Part shown: positions 22,996 to 34,300 of the stretch, one piece after another
How positions within the stretch are numbered: position 1 is the first letter of the stretch
Layout: the number at the start of each line of letters is the position of its first letter
DNA from: Paragyromitra xinjiangensis
Taxonomy: Eukaryota > Ascomycota > Pezizomycetes > Pezizales > Discinaceae
Direction: 5' to 3'
DNA length: 64,000 bases
Assembly (NCBI GenBank): GCA_038503065.1
Contig: JBCAMK010000004.1
Coordinates: 1,315,001 to 1,379,000 of the forward strand
Translations under genes and position numbers: made by a program
Notes under the pieces: generated by a model
What the model was told of the DNA's origin: nothing
Databases searched by the model: none
What the model saw: the letters and a program-made list of their open reading frames with translations, nothing else

Positions 22996-23284
22996 AAGAA
23001 TACGTTCTTTTAGTTTCTTAGTCTAGTAAACTTACATTTAAGCTTCATAAATCTAGCTGGCATTATTGAAGACCTAAGTTCAATCGCGCAGGAATTTCCT
23101 GGGGTTTGCAATTAATTTGGTATTGATAAGAACAAGCCCTTGTACTCCCCTGAAAACGCAAATCCTTTTGGGTTTACAATGAAGTAGTTTCCGGGATACA
23201 ACGTTCTAGATTTCTGGTTTTTGGGTGGTGTACTTTAGTGGTAGTATACTAGGTGTTTGTAGATCCTTCAAAGTGCATTTCAAG
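22996..23284. other. Spacer
   Basis: No gene or repeat recognised. Confidence 0.4.
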
Positions 23285-23463
23285 CACACTCTACTCAGGG
23301 AGAATTAAAGTATTCGGATACCCAAAAACCCTTACCCACGCTCTGCCGTATTCTCTGGCTTGCTAGCACCAATTTGGCCCTCCATATGAGACTGAGTTAG
23401 GCCTAGGCGCGAGTTAGGGTTTCTTGGTATCCGAATACTTCAATTTTTCCTGGGTAGAACGTG
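23285..23463. mobile_element. Foldback element (179 bp)
   Basis: Left arm 23285-23335 and right arm 23412-23463 pair as an imperfect inverted repeat of about 50 bp with the shared core TATTCGGATA. Most differences are transitions. The loop is about 76 bp and non-coding. It resembles a MITE, but no clear target duplication is visible. Confidence 0.6.
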
Positions 23464-24607
23464 TCTAATATTGCTTACTCCTGCTATAATAATGGGTATT
23501 CTGTTCTAAACCCACAGAGGTTGCATTGCCGTTCCTGCATACTCCGAGATTCGATTGTTCTCATCCAGGAATTCTCACAAGTTTTTAGCTATGCCGTAGG
23601 GCTCGTACCGAAGGGTCAGCCTTTTTAGGATTTTGACTAGGTCCTATTTGATAGTAGTTGCCGGCTTAACCCAATTAGGGAGTTATTTATATCATGGAAA
23701 GGCATCACCGAAATTAAGTTCCTCTAGGCCCCAATGATGGTTATGTGCTGCGCTGGTTGGGATTCCTCCACTCTAAGAACTTCTATGTTTCCGCCCGGAA
23801 GTCTCCATGTTCATAAATCTATTATTTTGATTAGGTTGTACAATTGTAGCTGAGCGTATTCCGTTGATAACTCTATCTGATTTCGAAAATTTGGAGGATT
23901 GAATGAATGGCTCACAGTGGACTCTCCAGTAACTAGTGGGAGGTCTTGGTCACGCGGTGTAATCGCTCTCTAAGAAGATGAAGCTGGAGTAATCCTATAC
24001 CATTTTAGGGAAATTATACCGTACTGCGTCAAGTTCTGGGCTGCATACGATAAGCTTGTTGTTGAGATTGTAGGGCCTGGCCATGGGCCTGGGACGCGCA
24101 GGCAATAGGCTGACCAATAAATATGTAAAGCGAACAAGTTTGTCGCCGTCCCAACAGTTTGATATTCTTGAAGTACTACAAAATTTTATTTATCCATTCA
24201 TAGTTAACCTCTTGAGGGGTATTCATCCATCCCTGATACAGAGCCCTAAAGCTGAGCACATAGAAAATAAGGATCTGGGAGACGAAAGCAAACGAAATGC
24301 AACTTTCAAACCAGGTAAATTTTCTTGGAGCCAAACCGAATAAAGATTTCATACCCCGACTCTAGTTCTCGGCTTGAAGTACAGTAGCTGGAAGAGCTTG
24401 GAAGCACAAAAAACGTTTGGAAACCACACCATTCTTCTGAAGAACTTTGGAGCAAAACTATGACATGAAACGGCATCAATGAAAAAGTTACCTAGCCTAA
24501 ATTATAATCATGAAGCGTTCCAGTAATTGGTATTAAGCGCAACCGACATGCGATTCAAGGTCAACAAACCCGATTGAAGCTTGAAATAACGGGTAGAAAA
24601 TGTAGGA
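23464..24607. other. Spacer downstream of caspase-like gene B
   Basis: A plus-strand frame at 24083-24343 (86 codons, with segment QQFDILEVLQNFIYPFIVNL) is protein-like but has no upstream signals or family match, so it is only noted. The remainder shows nothing. Confidence 0.35.
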
Positions 24608-26238
24608 TCAGCTCAAGGCTATCCCATCTGTACCAACAAGGGGGCGTCGCCGCAGGATAATATGTCCCCTATCTGATTTCCTGATAGTATAATGCTTCGG
24701 GTTCGCTTCGGGGAAGCGATTGATGAAATCGACTTGGTCCTGAGAAGGTGATTGAACCTCAAGATTGAGATATCTCAACTCCATCTGATCATTTGGGTGC
24801 GTCTGAAAAGCTTGAAGAAGCATCTTGGTAAAAGTACGTGGCCCAGAGCCTAGAGTGACGGTTTTTTCTGGACATCCTATAAGCTCAACAGTATGCCTAT
24901 AGGAGACACGGTATACTGCGGCTGCCGCAAAGCATGCATCTATAAAAATCGCGACGTCCGATTTGCAGCTAAGTAATAGATTTCTGATGGGTGCCCAGAG
25001 TATCCTTTCCTGGCCCATGCCCAGGTGGTAATCTCGCCGCTTGCCAATCATTCCATGTCCCCCGTAATGGATTAATAATAGGTTGGAATCGCCGTCATAA
25101 TCCTCGATAAATTTTTTGACTACCTGTTCCACTTTCTGTTGCAGTTTCCACGGCGGTTTGATGGAAGGTATCTTATAGATTATTCCATTAATTCCCCATC
25201 TATCTTCCAATTCTCTTTTGAGTGCTTCAGCTTCTATGAGGCAATTAAAATCGTCATTCTGCCAAACCAAGAACAAAATATAGCAATTGCCATACATTGC
25301 TGACTGACGGTTTGGTTCATCGGTGATAGGATTTAAATTTTTTAGCCACTCGAACACCCCATAGCTTATCCGCTCACTCTCATACAAGAAAAATTGTTTA
25401 ATACCCTCCCCATACCCCCGAATGTCCAGTGTCTCGGCATTTCGCCCAGCGAGAACAACCATGTTTTCCCCACGAGTAGTTGATCTTGATCGTATGATCA
25501 CTTGAATGAGGGATTGTCGGTAGATAATTGGCCAGGCAGAGCAGGTGGCAGTTATGGTTAGAAATGTGTTGGGCTTGCTCTTGAGCACCCGTCGTGCACG
25601 GGCCTGGAAGGATTTTACAGCCGATCGAAGGTGGATGGCAGAAATATATATGAACACGGCCGAACCTATTATCATGAAAACCGCCAGCGGTGGCGTCGTA
25701 TCCTCGGATTTGTTGGAGATGCAAGATTCAAGAAGCCTTGCGCAGTTAAATCGGGTGAAGCATCTACTGCCGTTAGCACGCTTGCGAATCTGTATTGTTT
25801 GAAACTAGATCTAGAGCTCTTGAGTCTACAAACCTTAACAAGTGAACAAGAAAGAAAGCCACGATCATGAGCCAGTAACTTGATCCTTGCCAATCCAGTT
25901 CATAATGATACAGACAGATGCCTAGTAAATATGGCATCATCGCCGGTACCCATCTCGGCAGTTTGAAGTGCTCACGTTTTGGCGTTTCTCCCTCACCTTT
26001 GAGTTATCCATCGTTAGCTAAAAATTAAGAAGTTTATGGGTAAATGTCTTATCATACCGATGAAGGAAGGGGTATGTAGGCCGATTAGGAGCCCTAACAT
26101 CAATAGCCGTCCTGGGAGCGACCTTTGTTGCCCATTCTCGACAGGTACCCGGGTTCCGGGTGGTGGTGGTAGGTAGTCAAATTTCTTGGGCTTCCCGATG
26201 CGAACGCTTTCATCTGAACCCCCCAGGCTTCCACTCAT
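24608..26238 (-). CDS. Caspase-like (peptidase C14-type) protein B with four N-terminal membrane helices
   Basis: Three exons: 26058-26238, 25834-25996 and 24608-25763. Introns are 61 nt (GTATGA donor, GCTAAC branch) and 70 nt (GTTTGT donor, TGCTAAC branch 9 nt before TAG). Product 499 residues. Hydrophobic segments lie at about residues 41-60, 74-90, 100-114 and 135-157. The caspase domain runs from about 270 to 480: DRWG and KIPS signatures, NLLLIHYGGHG with catalytic His351, KSDVAIFIDAC with catalytic Cys392, then HTVEL. The first two exons are invisible as simple ORFs; they were found because splicing joins a hydrophobic segment (MMPYLLGICLYHYELDW) in frame. Expected topology is a membrane-anchored protease domain. 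It is 33-40 percent alike to A and C by eye in the conserved blocks only; this was not computed. Confidence 0.8.
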
Positions 26239-28249
26239 GGCGAAGGTGGAGCAGTTGTTATACAGAATCAATTCAGACGGTATTCCGTTGGTGGAGTATT
26301 CAGTTAGGGCTGTTGAGATAGTTCGTGAGTAGTCGAGAGATTGCTCGAGCGTGCTTTTAGCTATCGGTAAGGTGAACAGCTTAAGGGAGGAAGCAGCTTA
26401 AGTAGGGTGCTGGACAGCACCAATCTGCCCCCTTGGCATAAGTTACACAATAGCAGCCGTAGATCTCTCTTCCGTTCGTGAGTCAAATTTGACCGTCACC
26501 TGCTAGTGACTCCTAGGATTCGCAATCGACTAGGTAACTCTGAAGGTGCCAGACAAGCGGGACTTGCCTAGTAAATCTGGCTTAGGGGTTGGAGCGAGGT
26601 TGGGGTGGTGGGATTGCCCATTAGGGTCACCACTACACACCTGACCCGATAGCTATGAGCCGACTCACCTCCGGCCGGGCCTTTGTCCCATTTCCTGTTA
26701 GGCTCGCTATATATCCATGCAATGGCATCTGGCGCTACCTTATCGATACGCTCATCAACCCCTCTCGCTAACTGCAAGGTGCAAGAGAATCTGGGTGGAT
26801 TAAACGATCCAGTAAAAAACCCTCACCATCTAATTGTTCAAGGCGGTGGTTCAGTGTACTATCCTATCGCATGACTTATATGTTATGCGGTGGGGCGGTC
26901 CTGCAGCTGCCTGCAGCCCTACAAAGCAGACCCCGTACCTGGGCATACCCGAGCTCTCTTCAGGGCCATATCTATTTCTCGATTTTGGGGCACAATCCTC
27001 GATTCCAGAGTTCCTGCTCTCCAATAAGGCAGTATTGAATAGGCAACGGTTTTGTTATTCTAGATACTCCTTGGACTTGTGTGAGATTCATAGAAAAGTA
27101 TCGTATACTTTTATATGAATACGAACGCGGCCCGGACCCGGGGGTAAGTGTTGGTTGCCTGACTTGGGATGTATATGTAAGCCATGTTAATCGAGCTCAC
27201 CTTACCTAGGCAGGGAGATAGAAACCGGAACACATTGACGGCTATTGACGGATATTAAGATATCCTGTCCATAGAAAAGAGGAAAGATTTGCTAGTTAGC
27301 TAGACCAAACTGGTGAACCTCAACTGCGAGAAAATAGTTATAAAGCTTCCGGCTTGAGCTAGGGTACGTTCTGGGGTTTCAATCATGTTACGGTTCAATT
27401 TCTCCTTCCTTAACTTTCTGTATGAAAAATTCTCATGAAATCATCTATGTCTTTGGAATAACTGCTGAGAGTTAGATATGAAGCATGCGGTATAAAGCTT
27501 AAGCATGAGTTACTCCCGAGCCTTGGAAGCCAATTGCGAACCAAAAGATTGCGCACCGGCACCATAGCAAAGTGCAAACAGCCGGAATCCGCAGCATGCA
27601 GACTAGTACTTACCACGTGCACGGGCTGAAACCAAGACGCGCAATATATATCCTGCGCACCCGCCCCCACTCATACCACGGTGGTGGGTGGAGAAAATTT
27701 TTTTCGAAAAATCTAGGACTAAGTCACTAAAAAATCGCTCGCTTTGATAACCTCTCGCCTTCGTACAAGGGCACATGTTAATAGTAGGCGCCCCTATCTC
27801 CAGACAAACATCGTGACATTCGTTTAAACCTGACATCCGGGGCTGTGAAATCGTAGAAATACACGTAGTTCTGAAATAGTAAAAGAAAGGATCAGCCATG
27901 GCCATGTCCCTAAAAGAAACCGAATGATTGCCCTCCTGGGCAAATTTAAAGGCTGCACATTAGCCAAGCGCCTGATAAATTACAAAATTAACTATATATC
28001 TCATGTAGATACTGGGACTGAAAATAAATTGTCGCTCCCACTTGCGTTATAGACAGGCTGTTTCGATGGAAGTTATTCTCATCTCAAGTATTTCCACTCC
28101 GAAAACCTATCATCCTTATCTGCGTAGCTGCATCACCTAAACGTTATGTACTAGTACTATAGATAATGCCAATGAACCCTATAGCTTCCATATCACGCCC
28201 AAATATCTACCGCCGTTGATAATGGGATTCCAAAGGGCATTACAGCTAA
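26239..28249. other. Spacer and promoter region of gene B
   Basis: About 2 kb. Minus-strand frames at 27603-27905 (begins MAMADPFFYYFRTTC) and 27410-27670 are in different frames and have no consistent splice junction. Nothing firm. Confidence 0.35.
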
Positions 28250-28564
28250 TTACCATTCTTTGAACCCTATTTTCACCCTATTACTCCCAGCTGGGCTAAA
28301 TTCTCTCGGAGTACCTACATTGGTTCGATCAGCTTCCATTCTTGTGACTATAAGCTCACTAGCCAAAGCCATTTTTGTTTTTTCTTGGATCAGCGTCTCG
28401 CCCTTACCCGTGAGGTGCGTGTTCACCAAATCCGATGCATCTAAAAGCAAAGTGAAAATAGTAATGTGGCACCATTCCACAGTTCACCGATTTCCACGCC
28501 TCTGTAGCGATGCAGCTTACTGGTCACATAATAGCACTTCAAACCGGCAACACGATCCTTGTGT
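28250..28564 (-). CDS. Possible 3' exons of an unknown gene
   Basis: Two segments, 28488-28564 and 28250-28440, join over a 47-nt GT-AG intron (GTGAAC donor, TTTTAG acceptor). They read KDRVAGLKCYYVTSKLHRYR followed by a helix-like stretch (GETLIQEKTKMALASELIV) and end at TAA 28250-28252. A TACAG acceptor borders the upstream segment, so more exons probably lie to the right, perhaps including 28665-28847. No family recognised. A 157-codon frame on the other strand is the main competing interpretation. Confidence 0.3.
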
Positions 28565-29500
28565 CTGTATTAAGCTAGCTAATGCCAAGCCGGGTGTGAA
28601 CATCTGCACACACACGTGCGGGTGCCTACTTTACTTTGCATTTGTTCTATTGGCTGCGCTTCAATTAGGGGAAAGAAGTACCGCTGCTCCACATCACGTC
28701 ATTTGTGTCAGGGAATACAGACCCTTCACCTAAGTGATGGAGATGGAACAGGTCCCACAGTTTTTCTATGGTGCCATACAGAACGGGAAATTCCGATATT
28801 CCATCTCTACACCCATCACCCGAGTATTCACTAGCAGCATTAGTCAAAGTCAGGCAGCAGAAAGCCGGCAGTTAGGGCGGAATCATGGAGAATGCAAATT
28901 AATAGGCCTTTAGAGCCTCACACTATCCCCAAGTGTTGCGCTTATGCACTCTTATTATCAACCCAGAAGTATTCCTTCAAATCCTCTCATACACGTCCTG
29001 CATACACGGCTATTTTCCTACGGCTAAGATCTAGAAGGCTAAAGCTCAAAAGCTAAAACGAATTCTATAGCTATATATCACCACGGCCAATGACTTCTTG
29101 TTCGCCCAGGTCATCTAGAGCCATGCAAGAGGTTAGTTCCTGGGTACAATTATGGTTTTGATCTAAGCTGGCCTCATGCAAGCCTCGCGTGAAGTACCTA
29201 CCTCCGCCCTAGCCGGCGGGAACCAATTTCTTGGGCGCCAATATCCAAGACTGGTGGCAACCATGATTCTGTAGGAGTTTGTAAAAGCACAATTCGGGAT
29301 ACATCAGTGATGCGATACGCATAACTCAAATAGGCCAAATAACCCCGCAAGTTGAACTTTCGGATGCCACAAAAACCGACACCTACGCGTAGAAAAACAA
29401 GCAGTACCTATTGTTTCAGCTCACCTGGAGGCTTCGAGCCTTTACGAAGGCCATCAAACAACCTACCCGCGAAACCTGTATCTAAATTGTGTGTTTTCAG
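28565..29500. other. Spacer with unresolved ORFs
   Basis: Minus frame 28665-28847 (contains GTIEKLWDLFHLHHL) may belong to the gene to its left. Nothing else supported. The last 100 bases hold a possible intron end (TTTTCAG) just before the ATG of gene C. Confidence 0.3.
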
Positions 29501-30790
29501 ATGGGAGTTGGCTCGCCCCACCCTGCAGTCCAACACACTGATGGCATCGAGCCTGAGGAAAAGGAGTCAACCATGGCCACAAATACGGTCAGTGCCTACT
29601 TACCCCACTCATCCCACACCTCAACCTAGGGCAGAATTCTGTCAATTCTTTAATTTTCGCAACTGAAATTTGAAATATAGATGCCCCGGAGTTGCCCGAA
29701 CCCGAGTTCCGCTGGCTACAAATCGAAGACTGAAATTAGAATCGATGAAGGAGAAGCACCAGGATCGGCCAGTGCGGGGAGTGATGACTCCCCCAATCCG
29801 AAAGAAATATATCTCAAGCTGAACTCAATGGACGAGGCACTCGGAACCGATCGCAGCCTCCAGGTGACGCCTGAGGGACACCGGGCAAAGGTAGATCCAG
29901 ACGAGACAGCAGCTAGCGTACCTGGGAGTATGACAGATTATCCTGCGTCAGCCGCCAGTCGAACAAATCCTAGGCCTTTGAGATATACCGGCCGTTATGC
30001 GGCGTTCATAATCTTCGAACAGGATAACATCGGCGGATGCATAAACGAAGCACAAAGCCTCAAATCGGAGCTTGAAGACAGATGGGGATTTATTGGAAAA
30101 ATCTACAAGATCCCTTTCATAGATCCCCCAGCGGAGCTACAGAAACAAGTAGATAGTACAGTCTCTAGTTTTATCAAAACCCACGACGGACGAGATAACC
30201 TGCTGCTTGTTCACTACGGTGGTCATGGATTAGTCAATAACTATGGAATGTACACTTTGTCGATGGGGAATGCAGGGAAAAGCTACGATGTTTATTTCCG
30301 GCCTATCAGAGAACAACTCTTGAAATGCAAGAGCGATGTAGCGATTTTTCTCGATGCCTGCGAATCCGGGGCCGCGAGATATCGCTACTATCAGAGACAT
30401 ACTGTCGAAATATTGGCGGCCTGTGCGGAGGATAAGTCGACACCGAGTGTTGGACCAAAGTCGTTCACCAGTGGGATCCTTCGAGTTCTTAGAAATCGCG
30501 ATCAGGATCTCTCATTGAAAGAGCTTTTTGAAGAGCTCAAGAAATTGGAACAGCCTCACCTTACGGAGCCTCCAGTTCATTACACTCTCAGACAATCGGA
30601 GTTTGGCTCGATCACATTCCAACGTTCTGCTAGAGATCCCGAAACCACTCTTTGCCGCCCCAAGGCAGATCCCACAGGAAATGGTTTAAGCAGATTCTTG
30701 ATTCGGTCGCTCTCATCAATTTGGCCCAGATCACGCCTTATGGATCGCCACAGCTCAACCAAAGGGTCTTCGCGATCGAGTACAGTCTAG
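29501..30790 (+). CDS. Caspase-like (peptidase C14-type) protein C, apparently soluble
   Basis: Main exon 29681-30790; a short first exon 29501-29587 joins it in frame over a 93-nt GT-AG intron (398 residues in all). If that exon is wrong, the start is ATG 29681 (369 residues). No membrane helix is visible. After a Ser/Asp-rich N-terminus the caspase domain starts near residue 135: EDRWGFIGKIYKIPFIDPP, NLLLVHYGGHG with catalytic His211, KSDVAIFLDAC with catalytic Cys256, then HTVEILAAC and SVGPKSFTSGILR. The His-Cys spacing (45 residues) equals that of gene A. The last 40 residues are Ser/Arg-rich and differ from the paralogues; another frame over 30652-30846 is also protein-like, so the true C-terminus may depend on splicing. 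Opposite orientation to A and B. Confidence 0.8.
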
Positions 30791-31535
30791 TGACCAGAGG
30801 ACCCACCGGGGATGGGCATGTATTTCCTATAGTTTACCACTTTTGATTTTCTACTCCCGTAGGGTTCTTCTTAATCTCGTTTCATTGGCTATGGCTCTTT
30901 TAAATGTGTTGCGAATATGAATTCTTTGATTCTAGTAAGAAGTGATTTTATTAAGAGGCACTAGAGATACGTCCTGCTTATATAGCCACCAGATACCGTT
31001 CCTCCCATACAACGATATCCCACGTCCATTCCCTATATTATCTCTTACCCCGCTTCTACAGGTGTTTTCCTCCCAATACATTCTCTTATGTGGTTCCACC
31101 ACGTAGTACATAATTGCCTCAAATCGACAAATTCAACCATTATGTGTCTCCGGAAGAAGCAACAACGTAAGTTTCAAGCCCAGCTTCGTCGCTCAGTGAG
31201 GCCAGCTTCTGCAAATATTTGTATTAGACATCAAGTGTATATTAAGTTAAGGATTAATCTCTTCCTGCGAGGGTCATTGATTGATTGATTGATCCATTAA
31301 GTACATCCAGCCACCTTATTTGTAGCAATATCGCACCTAATGGTGGCTTCTCTACCAGGAAGACGTGCACTTAGGTAGATCTTTGAACGTCACAGACCTA
31401 GGCACCACCGAAACATACGCGTCGCTATGGACAAGATTCCACAATTTCACCTTCCAGACCCTAGAGAACCCACCAAAATAAGAGCACAGACGGATTAGCT
31501 TCAACAACTTAAGCCTTGGTTTACCCCCATATGTA
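30791..31535. other. Spacer
   Basis: No gene. A TTGA tetranucleotide run lies at 31276-31293. Confidence 0.45.
31276..31293. repeat. TTGA tetranucleotide microsatellite
   Basis: About 4.5 copies of TTGA/GATT. Related TTGATTGG-type repeats occur at about 33157-33182. Confidence 0.8.
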
Positions 31536-31741
31536 CTTAGGCGTTCATTAAATACCGGGAAATGTTAACATGTTGCAACAAGCTGCACCACACCAAAATT
31601 ATCCTGGAACAACCCAATCCGTCATACTGTGCAAAATTGAGGGAATTAATTTCAGGGCCAAATCCATTTAGTCGTGTCGTGATGATTCTTGGTAGGGTGT
31701 TTTTTGTTGCGACATTTCCTAGTATTTAGTGAACGCCTAAG
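31536..31741. mobile_element. Foldback/MITE-like element (206 bp)
   Basis: Arms at about 31536-31580 and 31700-31741 form an inverted repeat beginning CTTAGGCGTTCA(T/C)TAAATAC on each strand. Differences are transitions plus a short indel. The interior is non-coding. Similar CCATAT sequence continues just outside both arms, so the true ends may be a few bases further out. Confidence 0.6.
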
Positions 31742-33620
31742 CTTAAGTATATGGCGTTCAATTTACGCCTATAGCACGATCAGAACACTAGTGACTACGT
31801 GTACAGTTAGGTAAAAAAACATCACTACTATAGGTTAAAAAAGATTAGTCATCTCAGAAGCATTTGAGACTACAAGTCAAAGGATTCACACCATCCATTG
31901 GCCCCTCCTCGACGCGCAATGGAATAGGTAAAACATATCCCAAAAATCACCAAAAATCACTCGCTTGCCGATCGTGAAACATGTTGGATATTACTTCCTA
32001 ATATGTACGGACTCCGTGACTTGGTTCGGAGGTCTCGGAGTGAAGCTCGGGCAGAGGCTCGGGCAGAGGCTCGGGAATGGGAATAGTATGAGGACCTTTG
32101 TGGGTACGAGATCGTGGTATATAGAGAGCAGGCGCAGCCTGCTCTAGCAAGGAATTAAGCAATCAATCGAGCTTTTACAACAAAACATGTTTAAATTAAA
32201 GTAGAGACCGAGACTTGATTGATTTGGAGTCGCATGCGCACCCCATACAGGCCCGAACTTATAGTCAGAGCACGCATACTAGTACACGAAAATTCTTCAA
32301 CCCCGGAACTTCCGATGTCCTCTCCTACAGCCTCTAGCCGGGGTCCACTATCAATACCCGATTAGGAAGCCCGTTTCCAACAAAACGGGATTCTATAAAT
32401 ATCACTAGTTAGAGATGGCGCTGAATAGCAAATATATTCCAGTCGTACTAGAGAAAAGAAAAATGTTCATAAATACCTGGCCCAAATTGGCGCATCTCTA
32501 GGGTAGTAGCAACATTGATATTGTGCTAGCATACATATCGTTCTCAGGCTACACGACACATTTCCCTACATCCGAATGTAGCGACCTCGCACCGCAGGTC
32601 CTGGACCCAGAATAGCGTTTCCAGCCCGCGGAAGTGCTGCATGCGCACGTGGGCCTGAGATCGATATAGAGTAGATGGAGATCTTGTGGGACGGGATAAA
32701 GGATGCCGCTGATCTTAAGCACAAGGCAGATATACTATTACTGTCATATTGGGTATAAAAGTATAAAGATAGGATAAAAGGGTAATATGTTCTATGCCAT
32801 CGTCATACAGATACTACAACACCTGGGTAATTCCACACCCCTAACCCTAATGTATGCCTCCTACTGGTATATATATTCACGCATCCTTAAGTGATGTACT
32901 TATAGCCTAGTGGTGAGGCACAATTCTACTTTCCTACTGGAATACCCCATCCTTAAAATTCATGGTTGGCGTGTCAACATAGAAGCTAGACCGGAAATAC
33001 CAAATTCTTTCTAGCCAACGTTGCAAGTTTAGGGTTAGCTACCTTGCGGCGAATATAGCTGTCTATTTAAGGTTCGGGAAGCCACATACCGCCCCTACAG
33101 AGTTCTGTAGTACCGTCTCTCAGATCTCGGATTATCACTTGTTCGTACCTATGCCGTGATTGGTTGATTGGTTGATTGATTCGTCTGCGCCGTGACCATA
33201 AATCACTAAACCCAAAATTCATGAACAGCTGCAGGACAACTGACTCCCCAGAGTTAAGTACTATTCGCAACCCATCCAGGTCACATTTCAGATACCCACC
33301 CGAATAATTTAGTCGCCCATCCGCCCATCCCGTTTCCGGCACTCAGCCGCCAGACGGGCAAAGATGGCCCTCACTGCGATCATTTCCAATAAGATCACAA
33401 AATATCACTAATGCCAATACCTAGCACGAAATAATCAACAAAACAGGTACCAGGGCTAAGAATAAGCCATAATTATTATATATTATCTCTAGATTAAAAA
33501 TTATAACATAAGAAACATAACCCAATCAGAACAAATACAAAGGAGAAAAACGTGAAGACGTAACAGCCAAATACGGCGAACTACAAAAACACCCCTGCGA
33601 TTCCCCCAAACTCACGATGT
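31742..33620. other. Spacer
   Basis: No gene supported. Contains a 12-bp tandem (GCTCGGGCAGAG, 2.6 copies, 32045-32075), telomere-like motifs at 32838-32850 and 33028-33038, and a TTGATTGG-type microsatellite at about 33157-33182. Confidence 0.45.
32045..32075. repeat. 12-bp tandem repeat
   Basis: GCTCGGGCAGAG in two complete copies and one partial copy. Confidence 0.8.
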
Positions 33621-34180
33621 TTAGATGAGGGATGCGAGCGCGAGACAGCCGAGATTGACCAACCCATTCTAACACACCATTAGTAATGTTAGCTAAACGC
33701 CACAAAGACCAAAAAACACTCACCTGAGAAACCTCCCCTTGACAACAAGCAGCCTTCGCATCGCAAGCCTTGTTGATCGGAACCTGGACTACACACTATT
33801 AGCACAACCCACCGCCCAACCAACAAGATAAGCTCACGAGCAACAGCCGCAACATTAAGCGGCGAGCACTGAATCCCAATATCGCCGCTCCCAAACGCAG
33901 CGCCAAGCAATCCAGCGTTAGTCGTATCTCCCTTCTTCTCGATCTTATTACAGCAGTTAAGTTGTGCATTCCCGCAGGTTTGTACTCCTTGCTCAACAGT
34001 GTAGTCTCCTCCGATGGTGCCCTTGTTGGAGGCGGAGTTTCCGGCGTTTTGGCCGCCGTTGCCGACGTCCTGGTTTCCGAAGCCGTCGTTGCCGTTAGAG
34101 GTTACTTGGCGGGATATGAGGGGTGTTGCGGAGACGGTGAGGGTGAGGAAGAAGAGGGCGATGAATTTTTGGGCAAGCAT
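33621..34180 (-). CDS. Class I hydrophobin (three exons)
   Basis: Exons 33838-34180, 33724-33788 and 33621-33668, introns 49 and 55 nt, product 151 residues. Residues 1-18 are a signal peptide (LAQKFIALFFLTLTVSA). The Gly/Asn-rich N-terminal region is followed by the eight-cysteine hydrophobin pattern: C69, C76-C77, C105, C123, C129-C130, C144. Spacings 6/27/17/5/13 fall in the class I range. Hydrophobins are secreted, assemble at air-water interfaces and make hyphae and spores water-repellent. The last cysteine is on the 16-codon third exon and is lost if the region is read as one ORF. A TATAAAA lies about 114 bp before the ATG. Confidence 0.92.
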
Positions 34181-34293
34181 GATGAATAGAGATTATGGGT
34201 TTAAGGATTTGTTAAAGTGTTTAGATCTAGTGCTTAAGAGTGAAGATGAGCTGTGATGAATATGGGAGGAAACGAGAGAGGGAAGGACACGGG

Positions 34294-34300
34294 TTTTATA
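34294..34300 (-). promoter_or_regulatory. TATA box of the hydrophobin gene
   Basis: TATAAAA on the minus strand, about 114 bp upstream of the hydrophobin ATG at 34180; position fits a core promoter with an ordinary fungal leader. Confidence 0.5.

Noticed and set aside
28260..28733. 157-codon plus-strand hydrophobic frame
   Set aside because: The minus strand has canonical splice sites and more protein-like sequence; kept only as an alternative.
33689..34180. Hydrophobin read as one 163-codon frame
   Set aside because: Reading through both introns destroys the eight-cysteine pattern; the three-exon model restores it.
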